Below are positions 39,682 to 48,121 of a stretch of DNA of 64,000 bases, piece by piece (the stretch's first letter is position 1; each line of letters begins with the position of its first letter). The DNA comes from Fontibacillus phaseoli (GTDB lineage Bacteria > Bacillota > Bacilli > Paenibacillales > Paenibacillaceae). The translations under genes were made by a program, and so were the position numbers. Below the pieces are notes generated by a model that ran no database searches, had not been told where the DNA came from, and worked only from the letters and a program-made list of their open reading frames with translations. Location: assembly GCF_003337355.1 (NCBI RefSeq), contig NZ_QPJW01000003.1, forward strand, positions 173,577 through 237,576, given 5' to 3'.

Positions 39682-39945
39682 TTACCGCCGTATTCTTCTC
39701 CGTCTCGGTCTTCTCTCCAGCAGCAGGATCGCCAGCAAATCGAACAGTACCAGAGGTAAAATAATCGGCGCAAAAGTCGCATGGGCCTTGCTGCCTTTAT
39801 TATGAACCGCTTCAGTCTTGAGATACAGCCTGCCGTTTCCTACTTTCACGATCTTACCGTAGAAGACCGCTCCGGTTTTTGTCTTGATCCGAACCGGCTT
39901 ACCCAGATACTTCCGGGCCAGATTTCCGCGTGCCGTCGCCGTCAA
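39682..39945 (-). CDS. Small Sm/KOW-like protein with hydrophobic tail
   Basis: An 87-residue basic protein starting TTG after GAGGAGGTGAGGG. The first half (YLGKPVRIKTKTGAVFYGKI, VKVGNGRLYLKT) has the beta-pattern of Sm/LSm-like RNA-binding or barrel proteins. A hydrophobic segment (FAPIILPLVLFDLLAILLL) and an Arg-rich end (RRPRRRRIRR) follow. The layout is the same as in the protein at 60852-61112, so they may be distant paralogues. Function unknown; a membrane or spore location is possible. Confidence 0.7.
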   Translation of the reverse strand: MTATARGNLARKYLGKPVRIKTKTGAVFYGKIVKVGNGRLYLKTEAVHNKGSKAHATFAPIILPLVLFDLLAILLLERRPRRRRIRR

Positions 39946-40042
39946 AAATCCCTCACCTCCTCTAGGTCATGACACAGTATACGTGCCAAACCCCAAGAAA
40001 GATTGGGCAGGTGTCCCGGTTCATCGGGACGTCTCCCTATTT

Positions 40043-40636
40043 TTATTCCGGAAAACGGCCTATGGAAAACAGATAGCTCTCCAGCACCCGGGTGACCCGC
40101 TCTTTGTCCAGTCGCTGCGGATCGAATAAAGCGTGCATGGCCAGGCCGTCGACCAGCGCGTATAGCTTATCCGCCTCCAGGTCCATCTGAACCTCTTGCT
40201 TTAACAAGCCAAGGCGGTTCAACTGCTCAAGAATATGCCGGATTAAGCCGGATATCCCGTCATGGTGCGCATCGAAGTTATCCCGCTTATGGTTGTGATA
40301 GGCTGTGAACACAAACCAAACCTCCATTTCCGCCCTTGTCTGCTCATCGGTCGGCACAATCTCGAGCAGCATACCAAGCACTTTGTCCTTGGGAGGAAGA
40401 TCCTGAGCAGCTATAGCCGCGATACGGAGCCCCGCCCTCTCCTTCACAAGGTTCATGGCATAAGCCAACAGGCTCTCCTGGGAAGGAAAATCATGCCTCA
40501 GTGCCCCTAGCGACAAGTTGGCCTCTTTGGCGATGTTCCGCACGGTGGCCTCCTCCATGCCCTGGTTAACAATAACCCGCCATGTAGCTTCCGCGATATT
40601 TTGTTTTCTTTGTTCATGATCTACTTGTTTTGGCAT
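40043..40636 (-). CDS. TetR-family regulator (BetI-like C-terminal domain)
   Basis: A 197-residue repressor. The N-terminal TetR helix-turn-helix is KQNIAEATWRVIVNQGMEEA followed by TVRNIAKEANLSLGALRHDF, and the C-terminal domain (about 80-190) is helical with EVWFVFTAYH and YALVDGLAMHALFDPQRL, as in TetR_C_6/BetI-type regulators. It is divergent from the membrane protein at 40738, with a perfect palindrome in the shared promoter, and thus is probably its repressor. The ribosome-binding site is weak. Confidence 0.88.
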   Translation of the reverse strand: MPKQVDHEQRKQNIAEATWRVIVNQGMEEATVRNIAKEANLSLGALRHDFPSQESLLAYAMNLVKERAGLRIAAIAAQDLPPKDKVLGMLLEIVPTDEQTRAEMEVWFVFTAYHNHKRDNFDAHHDGISGLIRHILEQLNRLGLLKQEVQMDLEADKLYALVDGLAMHALFDPQRLDKERVTRVLESYLFSIGRFPE

Positions 40637-40664
40637 AAGTCCAGTGTATCAGAAAAAAACGGAG

Positions 40665-40693
40665 TGGACATTTTTTTAATACATATGTATTAT
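40665..40693 (+). promoter_or_regulatory. Promoter with perfect palindromic operator (AATACATATGTATT)
   Basis: TGGACA at 40665, 17-bp spacer, TATTAT at 40688. The perfect 14-bp palindrome AATACATATGTATT (40678-40691) covers the spacer end and most of the -10 box. It is the likely binding site of the divergent TetR protein. Confidence 0.68.
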
Positions 40694-40737
40694 ATAAAAT
40701 TAAAACCATCCGATTTTTATTTTTCAAAGGAGAGAAT

Positions 40738-41304
40738 ATGACTAACGTTGCCTGGATGATTGTGATCTGCGAAATAGCCTTTTGGTTCGTCATTATTGCC
40801 GGTTTGACCGTACGATATTTCTTCAAATTGCCGAAGCTCGGATTATTTCTGCTGGCGTTGACCCCGGTGATCGACCTGATCCTTCTTGCCATGACCGGCT
40901 TGGACCTATATCGTGGGGCTGAAGCCACTACGGCCCATGCCATTGCCGCCGTCTATATCGGCGTATCGATCGCCTTCGGCAAAAGTATGGTCGGCTGGGC
41001 TGATGAACGTTTCCGTTACTATGTCGCCAAACAAGACGCCGCAAAACCGGTCAAACGATATGGAATGGATTATGCCAAACATTATCTTAAGGGCTTCTTC
41101 CGGCATATCCTGTCGTTTCTGATCGGAGCCGGACTGCTCATCGGTCTCATTTATTGGATTAATGACCCTGCCAGAACCGAGGCTTTAAGCGGCGTGCTTA
41201 AATTATGGTGCCTTGTGCTGGGCATAGATCTTCTCATCACTTGCAGCTACTTCATTTGGCCCAGACAGGCGAAATCCAAAAACGATACCTCTTCCGGCCT
41301 TTAA
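40738..41304 (+). CDS. Integral membrane protein controlled by the adjacent TetR
   Basis: A 188-residue membrane protein with about five hydrophobic segments: MIVICEIAFWFVIIAGLTVR, LGLFLLALTPVIDLILLAM, HAIAAVYIGVSIAFG, ILSFLIGAGLLIGLIYWI and LKLWCLVLGIDLLITCSYFI. A soluble loop (YVAKQDAAKPVKRYG) lies in the middle. The overall pattern is like YmcC-type proteins of unknown function in Bacillus, a tentative link. AAAGGAGAGAAT precedes the ATG. Confidence 0.72.
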   Translation: MTNVAWMIVICEIAFWFVIIAGLTVRYFFKLPKLGLFLLALTPVIDLILLAMTGLDLYRGAEATTAHAIAAVYIGVSIAFGKSMVGWADERFRYYVAKQDAAKPVKRYGMDYAKHYLKGFFRHILSFLIGAGLLIGLIYWINDPARTEALSGVLKLWCLVLGIDLLITCSYFIWPRQAKSKNDTSSGL

Positions 41305-41310
41305 AAGCGA

Positions 41311-42171
41311 CTAATCCAGCGGTGTAGTACTGATCTCATAGATGAGGATCGAAGCGGCAATCCCGACATTCAAGGAATCGCATATCCCGTGCATCGGGAT
41401 CGAAACTTTGCGGATCGCGTCTCCGCCACCGTGCCAAGCTTCGGAAAGGCCATAGCGTTCACTGCCTGCAACGAGGGCCGTATTGCCGCCACGCCGAGCC
41501 GCCTTGTAACATTCCTCTGCGGAAGAATCAGCCAAATAGATCTCGTAGCCCCGGGAAACCAGCCAATCCACACAATGCTCTGCCGCTGCAAAACAAACCA
41601 TCGGGATTACAAACGCTGCCCCCATACTGGCTTTGATCAGTTTGGGGTGGGTCAGCCTCACTTTGGGGTTGCAGATCAATAGGGCATCCACCCCCGCCCC
41701 GTCGCAACTCCGCAGGATGGTTCCGATATTGCCGGGAGATTCCAGTCCGTCCAGCACCATGACCAAAGCGTTATCCGGCAGGATCAGCTCAAGCTCATGT
41801 TCAGGAATCATAGGCAATTCCGCAACCGACAGGAAACCGTCGGGTTTGTCCCGGTCAACCAGCTTTCCCAGCACCTTTTTGGAAATCAGACATACTTCGC
41901 CGGCCGCATGGATCATGCTCTGTGCCAAGTGGAACGCTTCCCGGCTATACGCGCATTCCGGACAGAAATAGAAGGCGCTGATAGGCAGCCCCGCCATAAG
42001 CAGTTTTTGCTGCGACCACATCCCTTCGGCAGCAAATCGCAGCCCGGACTGATCGGCGGTTCCGTGATTCAGCATGCGCCTGAGCTCCGCTATTTTTTCA
42101 TGATGCATACCGACCGCTTTGATCTTATGGCGATACTTATCGAGTAATAAAGCTATTTCCGTAGAAATCAT
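41311..42171 (-). CDS. TrmH/SpoU-family RNA 2'-O-methyltransferase
   Basis: A 286-residue SPOUT-class methyltransferase. An N-terminal substrate-binding part (about 1-110) precedes the trefoil-knot domain with MVLDGLESPGNIGTILRSCD (motif 1), LVAGSERYGLS (motif 2) and VSIPMHGICDSLNVGIAASI (motif 3, AdoMet binding). The family methylates tRNA or rRNA 2'-OH groups; the target here is unknown. AAAGGA lies nine bases before the ATG at 42171; an ATG two codons earlier is closer. The CPECAYS stretch near residue 73 is unusual. Confidence 0.9.
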   Translation of the reverse strand: MISTEIALLLDKYRHKIKAVGMHHEKIAELRRMLNHGTADQSGLRFAAEGMWSQQKLLMAGLPISAFYFCPECAYSREAFHLAQSMIHAAGEVCLISKKVLGKLVDRDKPDGFLSVAELPMIPEHELELILPDNALVMVLDGLESPGNIGTILRSCDGAGVDALLICNPKVRLTHPKLIKASMGAAFVIPMVCFAAAEHCVDWLVSRGYEIYLADSSAEECYKAARRGGNTALVAGSERYGLSEAWHGGGDAIRKVSIPMHGICDSLNVGIAASILIYEISTTPLD

Positions 42172-42287
42172 GTCCATCGTTCCTTTTATGCCTGGATTAT
42201 ACCATTCACCTTAATAGATCAAACTTGCGGCCGAAACATCGAGTTCGGTTCCTACTTGTTTTTGATATAATCGGTTCCGCAAAAGAC

Positions 42288-42322
42288 AAAAAAGCCCGCC
42301 GCTTGGGATCAGCGGGCAGGCT
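42288..42322 (-). terminator. Terminator after the CD3324-like gene
   Basis: On the minus strand GCCCGCTG pairs with CGGCGGGC, followed by TTTTTTGTC. Confidence 0.85.
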
Positions 42323-42331
42323 ATATTTTAT

Positions 42332-42598
42332 CTATTTTTTCGAATAGACGATGCGCTTAATGCTGTCGTAAGAGAGACAGAAGGATTCGGCAAGAAAATC
42401 AATGGAGTGTCCTTCCCGGAATTTGTTGCGAATTTCTTGATTTCGGCGACTCAGAAAATCCCGGCTTCCGGAGTTTTCGCCCCACTTTTTGCGTACGCCT
42501 TCACACTTTGGAATGTACAGGGTAGCTCCTTGAACATATTTCTGGAGTTCTCTCAATAAGTCTTCCGGTAAAATGACTTCCGCTTTTATATATTTCAT
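42332..42598 (-). CDS. CD3324-family helix-turn-helix protein
   Basis: An 88-residue protein matching the CD3324 family pattern: VILPEDLLRELQKYVQGATL followed by YIPKCEGVRKKWG and a Mor-like C-terminal helix-turn-helix (RNQEIRNKFREGHSIDFLAE, SYDSIKRIVYSKK). The family is widespread in Firmicutes and thought to be regulatory; its target is unknown. AAGGAGCGGAGCAAAG precedes the ATG. A leader of about 170 nt with interleaved inverted repeats and a tiny ORF lies upstream. Confidence 0.8.
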   Translation of the reverse strand: MKYIKAEVILPEDLLRELQKYVQGATLYIPKCEGVRKKWGENSGSRDFLSRRNQEIRNKFREGHSIDFLAESFCLSYDSIKRIVYSKK

Positions 42599-42696
42599 CT
42601 TTGCTCCGCTCCTTAATTCGTTTTGAATTTAAGGGAGCAAAGCCTGCGGCAATCAACTATGGAAATAACCATTCCGTTAAAAGAGGCGATAATTCA

Positions 42697-42783
42697 TTAC
42701 CGCTCCATGCAAGTTATCGCCCCAGTCGATCCTGCAGACTTTGCATGGAGCCCAGCGAGTACGAAATCGATAACCCAAACCAC
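42697..42783 (-). CDS. Candidate 28-codon ORF upstream of the CD3324-like gene
   Basis: GTG preceded by a perfect AAAGGAG at nine bases. The peptide is VVWVIDFVLAGLHAKSAGST followed by GAITCMER. I recognise no family. Two interleaved inverted repeats lie within or at its end: GGCGATAA (42685-42692) with TTATCGCC (42714-42721), and CTCCATGCAA (42703-42712) with TTGCATGGAG (42741-42750). They cannot form together. This may be a leader peptide or a small gene. The rest of the gap (42784-42877) is AT-rich with no gene. Confidence 0.4.
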   Translation of the reverse strand: MVWVIDFVLAGLHAKSAGSTGAITCMER

Positions 42784-42877
42784 TTTCGGATTCTCCTTTC
42801 AAACTTAAGCAAGTATTTTACATAAATATCTCCCATATTCCATAAAAAGTCTATAACATCGTTCACAACATTTCCGT

Positions 42878-44098
42878 TCACTCTGTTTGAGCTTGTTCTT
42901 CAGGCAGATGCCGCTTGGCCAAAAATAAGAATGGCAGTCCGAACGCCGCTGTCAGAGCAATAATCCCGAAGATCAGCAAGGGCTGACTTACGCCAATGGC
43001 ATCCAGTAAAAACCCGCCCAGCAAAGGGGCCATGACATTCCCCAGATTGTTAAATCCAAACATGCCGAAATAGGTCCCGCGGAGTTCATGTGGAGCGATC
43101 CGATCCACCAGCACGTCCGTCATGGTGAACATTAAGACTTCGCCGATCGTAAACAGGATAACCCCAAGCATCATAGTCCAAATATTGGGCACAAGACCGA
43201 ATATGAGCAGGCTGCAGGATACGCAAAGATTGCCTGCAATCAGCGGCACGATAGGGGAAAAGCGGCTGGAGAACCGGACGAGCGGGAATTGAACCACTAG
43301 CACCACGACCGCATTCAGAGACAGCATGTAACCGAACCATTTTGCTCCGTCCGTGAAGCTTGGACTTAACTCCAAATACTGCGCCAGCGTCGAACTGAAA
43401 TGTCCGTAACCCAGCACGCAGAAGATCATTCCGATCAGGACATATACAAATATACGATCCCTTCCGGTTACCCTCAGCGCCCCTTTTAGAGTCATTCTAT
43501 TACTGCTTTGCTCCGTCACCCCGCCAATCTCTTTATGGAGCAGGAACTGGGCAACAAGAACCGCCCCATAGCAAAAGTAAACAAGGCCGGCTATGTAAAA
43601 GGCGTTTCCCGAATTGGAGTTGCCCATCTGCAATCCGAGAATCGGTCCGGCCACGACCCCCAGATTAATGGCGGCATAACGGAGATTGAATACCAGCAAC
43701 TTGCTCTCCTGGGGAGTGATATCCGCCAACAGCGCGCGGGACGTCGGTTCGAACATCGCGCGGCAGAGTCCGTTAAGTGCGTTAATGACGAAGAACATCC
43801 AAATTTGATCGGCCAGTGCGAAACCGACAAATACGACCGCCCATCCGAAAATCGAAATAAACAGCACTTTCTTGCGGCCGATGACATCCGATATGTACCC
43901 GCCATAGAAGCTTGCAAATACGCCGATCAGCGAACTGACCGCAACCACGATACCGGCCTGTGAGGGCGAAGCTCCCAATCGGTTGATCAGGTAGATCGAG
44001 AGAAAGGGAATACTCATAGAAGTGGCCATCCGGCCAAAAATCGTCCCGATGATGATGGTCCATGATAACGGATGAATTTGTCTCAAGTGTGCGTTCAT
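42878..44098 (-). CDS. Major facilitator superfamily transporter (exporter type)
   Basis: A 406-residue MFS protein with twelve helices. The helix 2-3 motif is YGGYISDVIGRKKVLFISIF (motif A form GxxxDxxGRK) and a motif-C-like RYAAINLGVVAGPILG follows in helix 5, which points to a drug/H+ antiporter. MFEPTSRALLADITP is also typical. TCAGGAAAGG precedes the ATG. It stands alone between a terminator region and the CD3324-like leader. Substrate unknown. Confidence 0.87.
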   Translation of the reverse strand: MNAHLRQIHPLSWTIIIGTIFGRMATSMSIPFLSIYLINRLGASPSQAGIVVAVSSLIGVFASFYGGYISDVIGRKKVLFISIFGWAVVFVGFALADQIWMFFVINALNGLCRAMFEPTSRALLADITPQESKLLVFNLRYAAINLGVVAGPILGLQMGNSNSGNAFYIAGLVYFCYGAVLVAQFLLHKEIGGVTEQSSNRMTLKGALRVTGRDRIFVYVLIGMIFCVLGYGHFSSTLAQYLELSPSFTDGAKWFGYMLSLNAVVVLVVQFPLVRFSSRFSPIVPLIAGNLCVSCSLLIFGLVPNIWTMMLGVILFTIGEVLMFTMTDVLVDRIAPHELRGTYFGMFGFNNLGNVMAPLLGGFLLDAIGVSQPLLIFGIIALTAAFGLPFLFLAKRHLPEEQAQTE

Positions 44099-44186
44099 AA
44101 GCGATGCCTTTCCTGATCATGATTTAAAAACTATTGGACTATTAAAACCGAGATACCGTTTTCTGTCAAGAAATTTGCCGGAACAG

Positions 44187-44239
44187 AAAAAAAGTCCAAA
44201 AGCCGTCGCTGTTTGATCAACAGACGATGACTTTGGACT
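44187..44239 (-). terminator. Strong terminator downstream of the small ORF at 44294
   Basis: On the minus strand AGTCCAAAGTCATCGTCTGTT pairs with AACAGCGACGGCTTTTGGACT (one bulge, four-base loop), followed by seven T. It ends the unit read from the small gene and separates it from the MFS gene. Confidence 0.88.
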
Positions 44240-44293
44240 AGGGGGACTATTTTATTGAAGAGAAACTATTCAGCGAAGTATAGAGTCAGGCCT

Positions 44294-44488
44294 CTAGACC
44301 TGCCCGGACGCAGTAATCCTATTCGTTCCGGATGGCTGCCGCTCCCGGTTCGTTTTCATTTTCTCGAGTAAGATGTCATGGAAACTAAGAGACGCACTAT
44401 GACTATCATTTCGCTTTTCCCTATTAGCCGCTGATGCCTTGGGGTATTGGGAATGATAAGGCACGGGGCTATGTACGCTGAGATTCAT
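44294..44488 (-). CDS. Small hypothetical protein (64 aa)
   Basis: A 64-residue hydrophilic protein: MNLSVHSPVPYHSQYPKASA, then a Lys/Arg/Ser-rich part with SFHDILLEKMKTNRERQ. AAAGGAG lies seven bases before the ATG and a strong terminator follows, so expression is plausible. No domain, signal peptide or known family. It lies downstream of the histidine-kinase gene but 176 bp away. Confidence 0.55.
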   Translation of the reverse strand: MNLSVHSPVPYHSQYPKASAANREKRNDSHSASLSFHDILLEKMKTNRERQPSGTNRITASGQV

Positions 44489-44664
44489 ATCATAACTCCT
44501 TTGCAAAAAAGGGTACTGGCCTTGGCCGCAAATCACGATGCCGCATTTAACTTTCGGCATCCCGATTCCGCCGCGCCGCATTTCTCTTACTCTTACCCTC
44601 TATGCACTTCCCGTAAACGCCCGCCGGCCAAAACAGGAATAAAGTACCCCTTAACGCCTTACAT

Positions 44665-46413
44665 TCAACGCTCGGCAGGAATTACGATCTGGATCGTTGT
44701 ACCGATACCCGGCCTGCTTCCGATAGTAACTCCGTACTGGGTGCCGAAATGGAGCTGGATCCGGCTATTGACGTTCCTGATGCCGTACCCGGTGTTCAGA
44801 CCTTCCACCGGATCAAAGATTTGCCGGATCAGCTCTTCGGACATCCCGATGCCGTCGTCGATGATTTTGAATACGATATTCGCTCCTTCCCGCTTCCCGG
44901 AAACTCGAATGTGGATGCTGTTACCGAACCAGGCATGCTCCAGCGCATTCTCGATGAATGGCTGCAAGATTAACTTCACGGTAACGTAATTGATAATCTC
45001 GGGTTCAATATCGTAAAAAATGGAGACCGAATCCCCGAATTTGGTCGTCTGGATATTCATATAAGCCTGTACCTGCTCCAATTCGCTGCGGATCGGGATT
45101 ACGGTTCGACCCTCATTCAGGGACAACCTGTAAAACTTCGCCAGATCCAGCACCATCCGCTGCAACTTGTCCACTTCGCCGAACTGGGCCAAGCGGCTGA
45201 TCGAAGACAACGTGTTATATAGAAAATGCGGGTTGATCTGGGCTTGCAGCGATTCCAGTTCGGCTTCCTTCTTTTCGATCTGGGTCACGTATACCTGCTC
45301 AATCAACTGGTCAATGTTGCGGCCCATTTCATTCAGAGCCGAAGCAATTTGCGAAAATTCATCTTTCCCCCGATAGCCCATCCGTTTGCGCAAATCCCCT
45401 TCGCGGAAGGCGTTCAACACGAATACAATCTTATTCATCCGGGTCGAGAAATACCTTGAAATGAACATCCCGGCAAAGGTAAAGATAACCAGGCAAAAAA
45501 AGCAGATCAGGATAATGAATACACGCACCTTTTTCGAATCCTGCTCCATCACCGTCATGGGCACATAGGCCGCGAGCTGCCAGGACTGGTCTCCGACCGA
45601 TTCCTGGATGGTCAAGTATTCCGCGCCCGGATGACTTTCATTAGACGTTATAGGAACTGTCCCCGACTGGTAAAGAACTCTCCCGTATTCGTCTTTAATG
45701 ACAAGCGCGCTGCCGTTCCCGATTTTACTATAATCCACCGCCTGAAACAGTTCCTCTGTTCTGACGCTGATTCTCATGAATCCGATTTCCTTTAGTTCGA
45801 GTGGCTTTTCAAAATCCACCAATCTGCGCAGCAAAGAAATCCGTCCGAATTCCATATCCCGCTCAACCCGTTGCCACAGCTTGGTTTCCCCGAATTGTTC
45901 CGGTGGAAAGCCCGAATGCCACGGCTTATCCTCAATCCGTTTCAAATGGTATATATTATAATTTCCTTCGAGTTCATCCGGCCGCTCGTTGTCGAGCGAA
46001 CCGTAATAAACCTCCGGAAGCGTTTCGTTCGCCAAAAATAAATACATCGCGATATTCAATCCGGTAGAGTTCACTGCGATCGAAAATTTGGGTTTGAGGA
46101 TTTTGGTGGTCCGCTCGTAGCTCTCCCATCCTTTTTCAAAATGCCTGAGTTGGGTAATCAGGGAGTAGTCGCCGTACAGCATCGCTGATATCCGATCCAC
46201 GTCTTTCAATTTGTATTCGATATTGTCTTTCATTTGAATCAAGGTGCCCTGAATGTTGTTTCTCGTTTGCTGGCGGATCGAATCCTGGTACATCGAATGC
46301 GAAAAATAGCCTATGGCGATCACGGGCAAAATAATGAACACCATGTAGGTAATCATCAATTTATACCCGAAAGGAACATATTTATGCGGTTTGGACTTCC
46401 CAAAAGATGGCAT
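44665..46413 (-). CDS. YesM-type sensor histidine kinase
   Basis: A 582-residue membrane kinase. Helix 1 is at about 20-40 (LMITYMVFIILPVIAIGYF), the extracytoplasmic sensor at about 41-300, helix 2 at about 303-325, then a HAMP domain (RYFSTRMNKIVFVLNAFREG). The His_kinase domain has QAQINPHFLYNTLSSISRLA (phospho-His) and the ATPase has LQPFIENALEHAW (N box), DDGIGMS and GYGIRNVNSRIQ. It belongs to the LytS/YesM group and pairs with the AraC response regulator 17 bp upstream. It probably senses a sugar or the loaded binding protein of the adjacent importer. Confidence 0.93.
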   Translation of the reverse strand: MPSFGKSKPHKYVPFGYKLMITYMVFIILPVIAIGYFSHSMYQDSIRQQTRNNIQGTLIQMKDNIEYKLKDVDRISAMLYGDYSLITQLRHFEKGWESYERTTKILKPKFSIAVNSTGLNIAMYLFLANETLPEVYYGSLDNERPDELEGNYNIYHLKRIEDKPWHSGFPPEQFGETKLWQRVERDMEFGRISLLRRLVDFEKPLELKEIGFMRISVRTEELFQAVDYSKIGNGSALVIKDEYGRVLYQSGTVPITSNESHPGAEYLTIQESVGDQSWQLAAYVPMTVMEQDSKKVRVFIILICFFCLVIFTFAGMFISRYFSTRMNKIVFVLNAFREGDLRKRMGYRGKDEFSQIASALNEMGRNIDQLIEQVYVTQIEKKEAELESLQAQINPHFLYNTLSSISRLAQFGEVDKLQRMVLDLAKFYRLSLNEGRTVIPIRSELEQVQAYMNIQTTKFGDSVSIFYDIEPEIINYVTVKLILQPFIENALEHAWFGNSIHIRVSGKREGANIVFKIIDDGIGMSEELIRQIFDPVEGLNTGYGIRNVNSRIQLHFGTQYGVTIGSRPGIGTTIQIVIPAER

Positions 46414-46430
46414 GATCGTTTCCTCCGTCG

Positions 46431-48008
46431 CTACTCTCGTTTGCGAAACTCCATTGGGGTCATCCCGTACGTCTCCTTAAACTGCCTGCTAAAATAGGGA
46501 ATATAACGGTAACCGACCTGATCGGCGACCTCATATATTTTCAAAGAAGGTTTTTTTAACAAATCCCGGGCCTGTTCCATGCGCATGCTGATCAGCATTT
46601 CGCTGAAGTTTTTACCCGTTTCTTCTTTGAACAGATGCCCCAGATAATTCGGAGAAAACGAAAACTGTTCCGCGATGTCCTTCAGCGTAATATTGTCCTT
46701 GATTCGATCTTTCATCGTTTTCAAGATTTCGCGGATCAGGCGGCTATTTTTGGTGGCCCTTTTCTTCCGGATCATTTCCGAGATTTCAAACACTTTGCGG
46801 ACAAGCCAGGAACGGATATCGCCCATCATCTCAAATTTCAGCACAACATCGAGGCTGTGCAGTTCTATCCCCAGCATGTCAAACAAGTCCTCATCCAATT
46901 CCTGCAAATAATGATCGAGTTTGAACACGATATACATCGCCAGATTATACACCGTAAATTTAGAACGCAGCGTGGAAACCGACTTGAACAGATTGTCGAT
47001 TTCATCATGGACGCGGACGAGATCATAATTCGCCATCGCCTTGAACAAAGCGTCCAGACGGATATCCAGTGTCTTGGCGTCGTTTAGCTCGGGCGCCCTC
47101 CTGACATCCTCGTAATTGATGACTTGACCGCGGCCGAAAAACATTTTGCCGTCCAACGCTTCCAGCGCCTGCTTGTAGGATATCGTGAGTTCGGAGATAT
47201 GCTGTACTTCTTCGCCTAACCCCACCGTGATTGACATCGAAATCGTGGAATCGATCGAGCCCCGGATTTCTTCAAGGCTTCGTCCCAGTCCAGAGCCATG
47301 CAGTACTACAGCCATCCGGTTTCTAGTCAATTTGCAGCTGTGAAGTCCGTTGCTGTAAATCACTTCGTAAAGCTGTTTGAGACAACTTTCAAGTTTTTTG
47401 TGAGCATCGTTCTCCAGATTCTTCGATTTCACCCAGTGCAAATCATCAATTTCAAGCACCGCCGCGCGAAGCGGTCCATTCAAATGATCCAGATCGTAGG
47501 AAGACGCCAGTTTCATCAAACTGTCGGAGCGATCCCAGACCAATTCCCCTTCCAACAACCGGACAAGAAGGTCGTTCTTGGCCATCGGCTTCATGTGGCG
47601 GTAGTTCTCCTCGGCTTCCCGCTGCTTGGCCTCCAATTTCAACTCCTCCGTAATTCCGATCAGCGAGGCGATGAGTTCTTCGTCGTCCATCGGTTTTAAC
47701 ACATAACTGCATGCCTTTAACGATAGAGCTTCTTTGACGTAATGGAAATCCTGATAACCGCTTACAAAAATAATTCTGACGTTCGCCTTCTTGTCGATGG
47801 CGATCCGGGCCAACTCGAGCCCGGACATATTCGGCATATTCACGTCCGTGACCAGAATATCGATCGGCTGCCGGTCCATCACTTCGCAAGCCATAAACCC
47901 GTTGCTGACGGCTCCAACGACCTCAAGTCCAAGATCGGACCACGGAATAAACCGCTTCATCCCTTCCAAATCAAGCAATTCGTCATCGGCCAACAACACT
48001 TTATACAT
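46431..48008 (-). CDS. YesN-type response regulator with AraC output
   Basis: A 525-residue response regulator. The receiver has VLLADDELLDLEGMKRFIPW, the phospho-acceptor Asp in DILVTDVNMPNMSGLEL (near residue 55) and YVLKPMDDEEL. The middle region (about 130-410) is YesN-like. The C-terminal AraC domain has LKDIAEQFSFSPNYLGHLFK and KIYEVADQVGYRYIPYFSRQ. It activates sugar-uptake operons in related bacteria; here the target is most likely the upstream transporter. AGGAGGATCCGCACC precedes the ATG. It is separated from the binding-protein gene by a partial terminator. Confidence 0.93.
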   Translation of the reverse strand: MYKVLLADDELLDLEGMKRFIPWSDLGLEVVGAVSNGFMACEVMDRQPIDILVTDVNMPNMSGLELARIAIDKKANVRIIFVSGYQDFHYVKEALSLKACSYVLKPMDDEELIASLIGITEELKLEAKQREAEENYRHMKPMAKNDLLVRLLEGELVWDRSDSLMKLASSYDLDHLNGPLRAAVLEIDDLHWVKSKNLENDAHKKLESCLKQLYEVIYSNGLHSCKLTRNRMAVVLHGSGLGRSLEEIRGSIDSTISMSITVGLGEEVQHISELTISYKQALEALDGKMFFGRGQVINYEDVRRAPELNDAKTLDIRLDALFKAMANYDLVRVHDEIDNLFKSVSTLRSKFTVYNLAMYIVFKLDHYLQELDEDLFDMLGIELHSLDVVLKFEMMGDIRSWLVRKVFEISEMIRKKRATKNSRLIREILKTMKDRIKDNITLKDIAEQFSFSPNYLGHLFKEETGKNFSEMLISMRMEQARDLLKKPSLKIYEVADQVGYRYIPYFSRQFKETYGMTPMEFRKRE

Positions 48009-48082
48009 GGTGCGGATCCTCCTATAGGTAGGCTCTGTCTCAAGTATATCTCTCCAAAATGTTCCTGAACAGATACGGAAAT

Positions 48083-48112
48083 AAAGGGCCCGGAAGAACC
48101 AGGCCCTTTTGG
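48083..48112 (-). terminator. Terminator/attenuator between binding protein and response regulator genes
   Basis: On the minus strand AAAAGGGCCTGG pairs with CCGGGCCCTTTA around TTCTT, followed by a weak T tract. It probably lets only part of the transcripts reach the regulator genes. Confidence 0.7.
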
Positions 48113-48121
48113 GAAAAGAGT

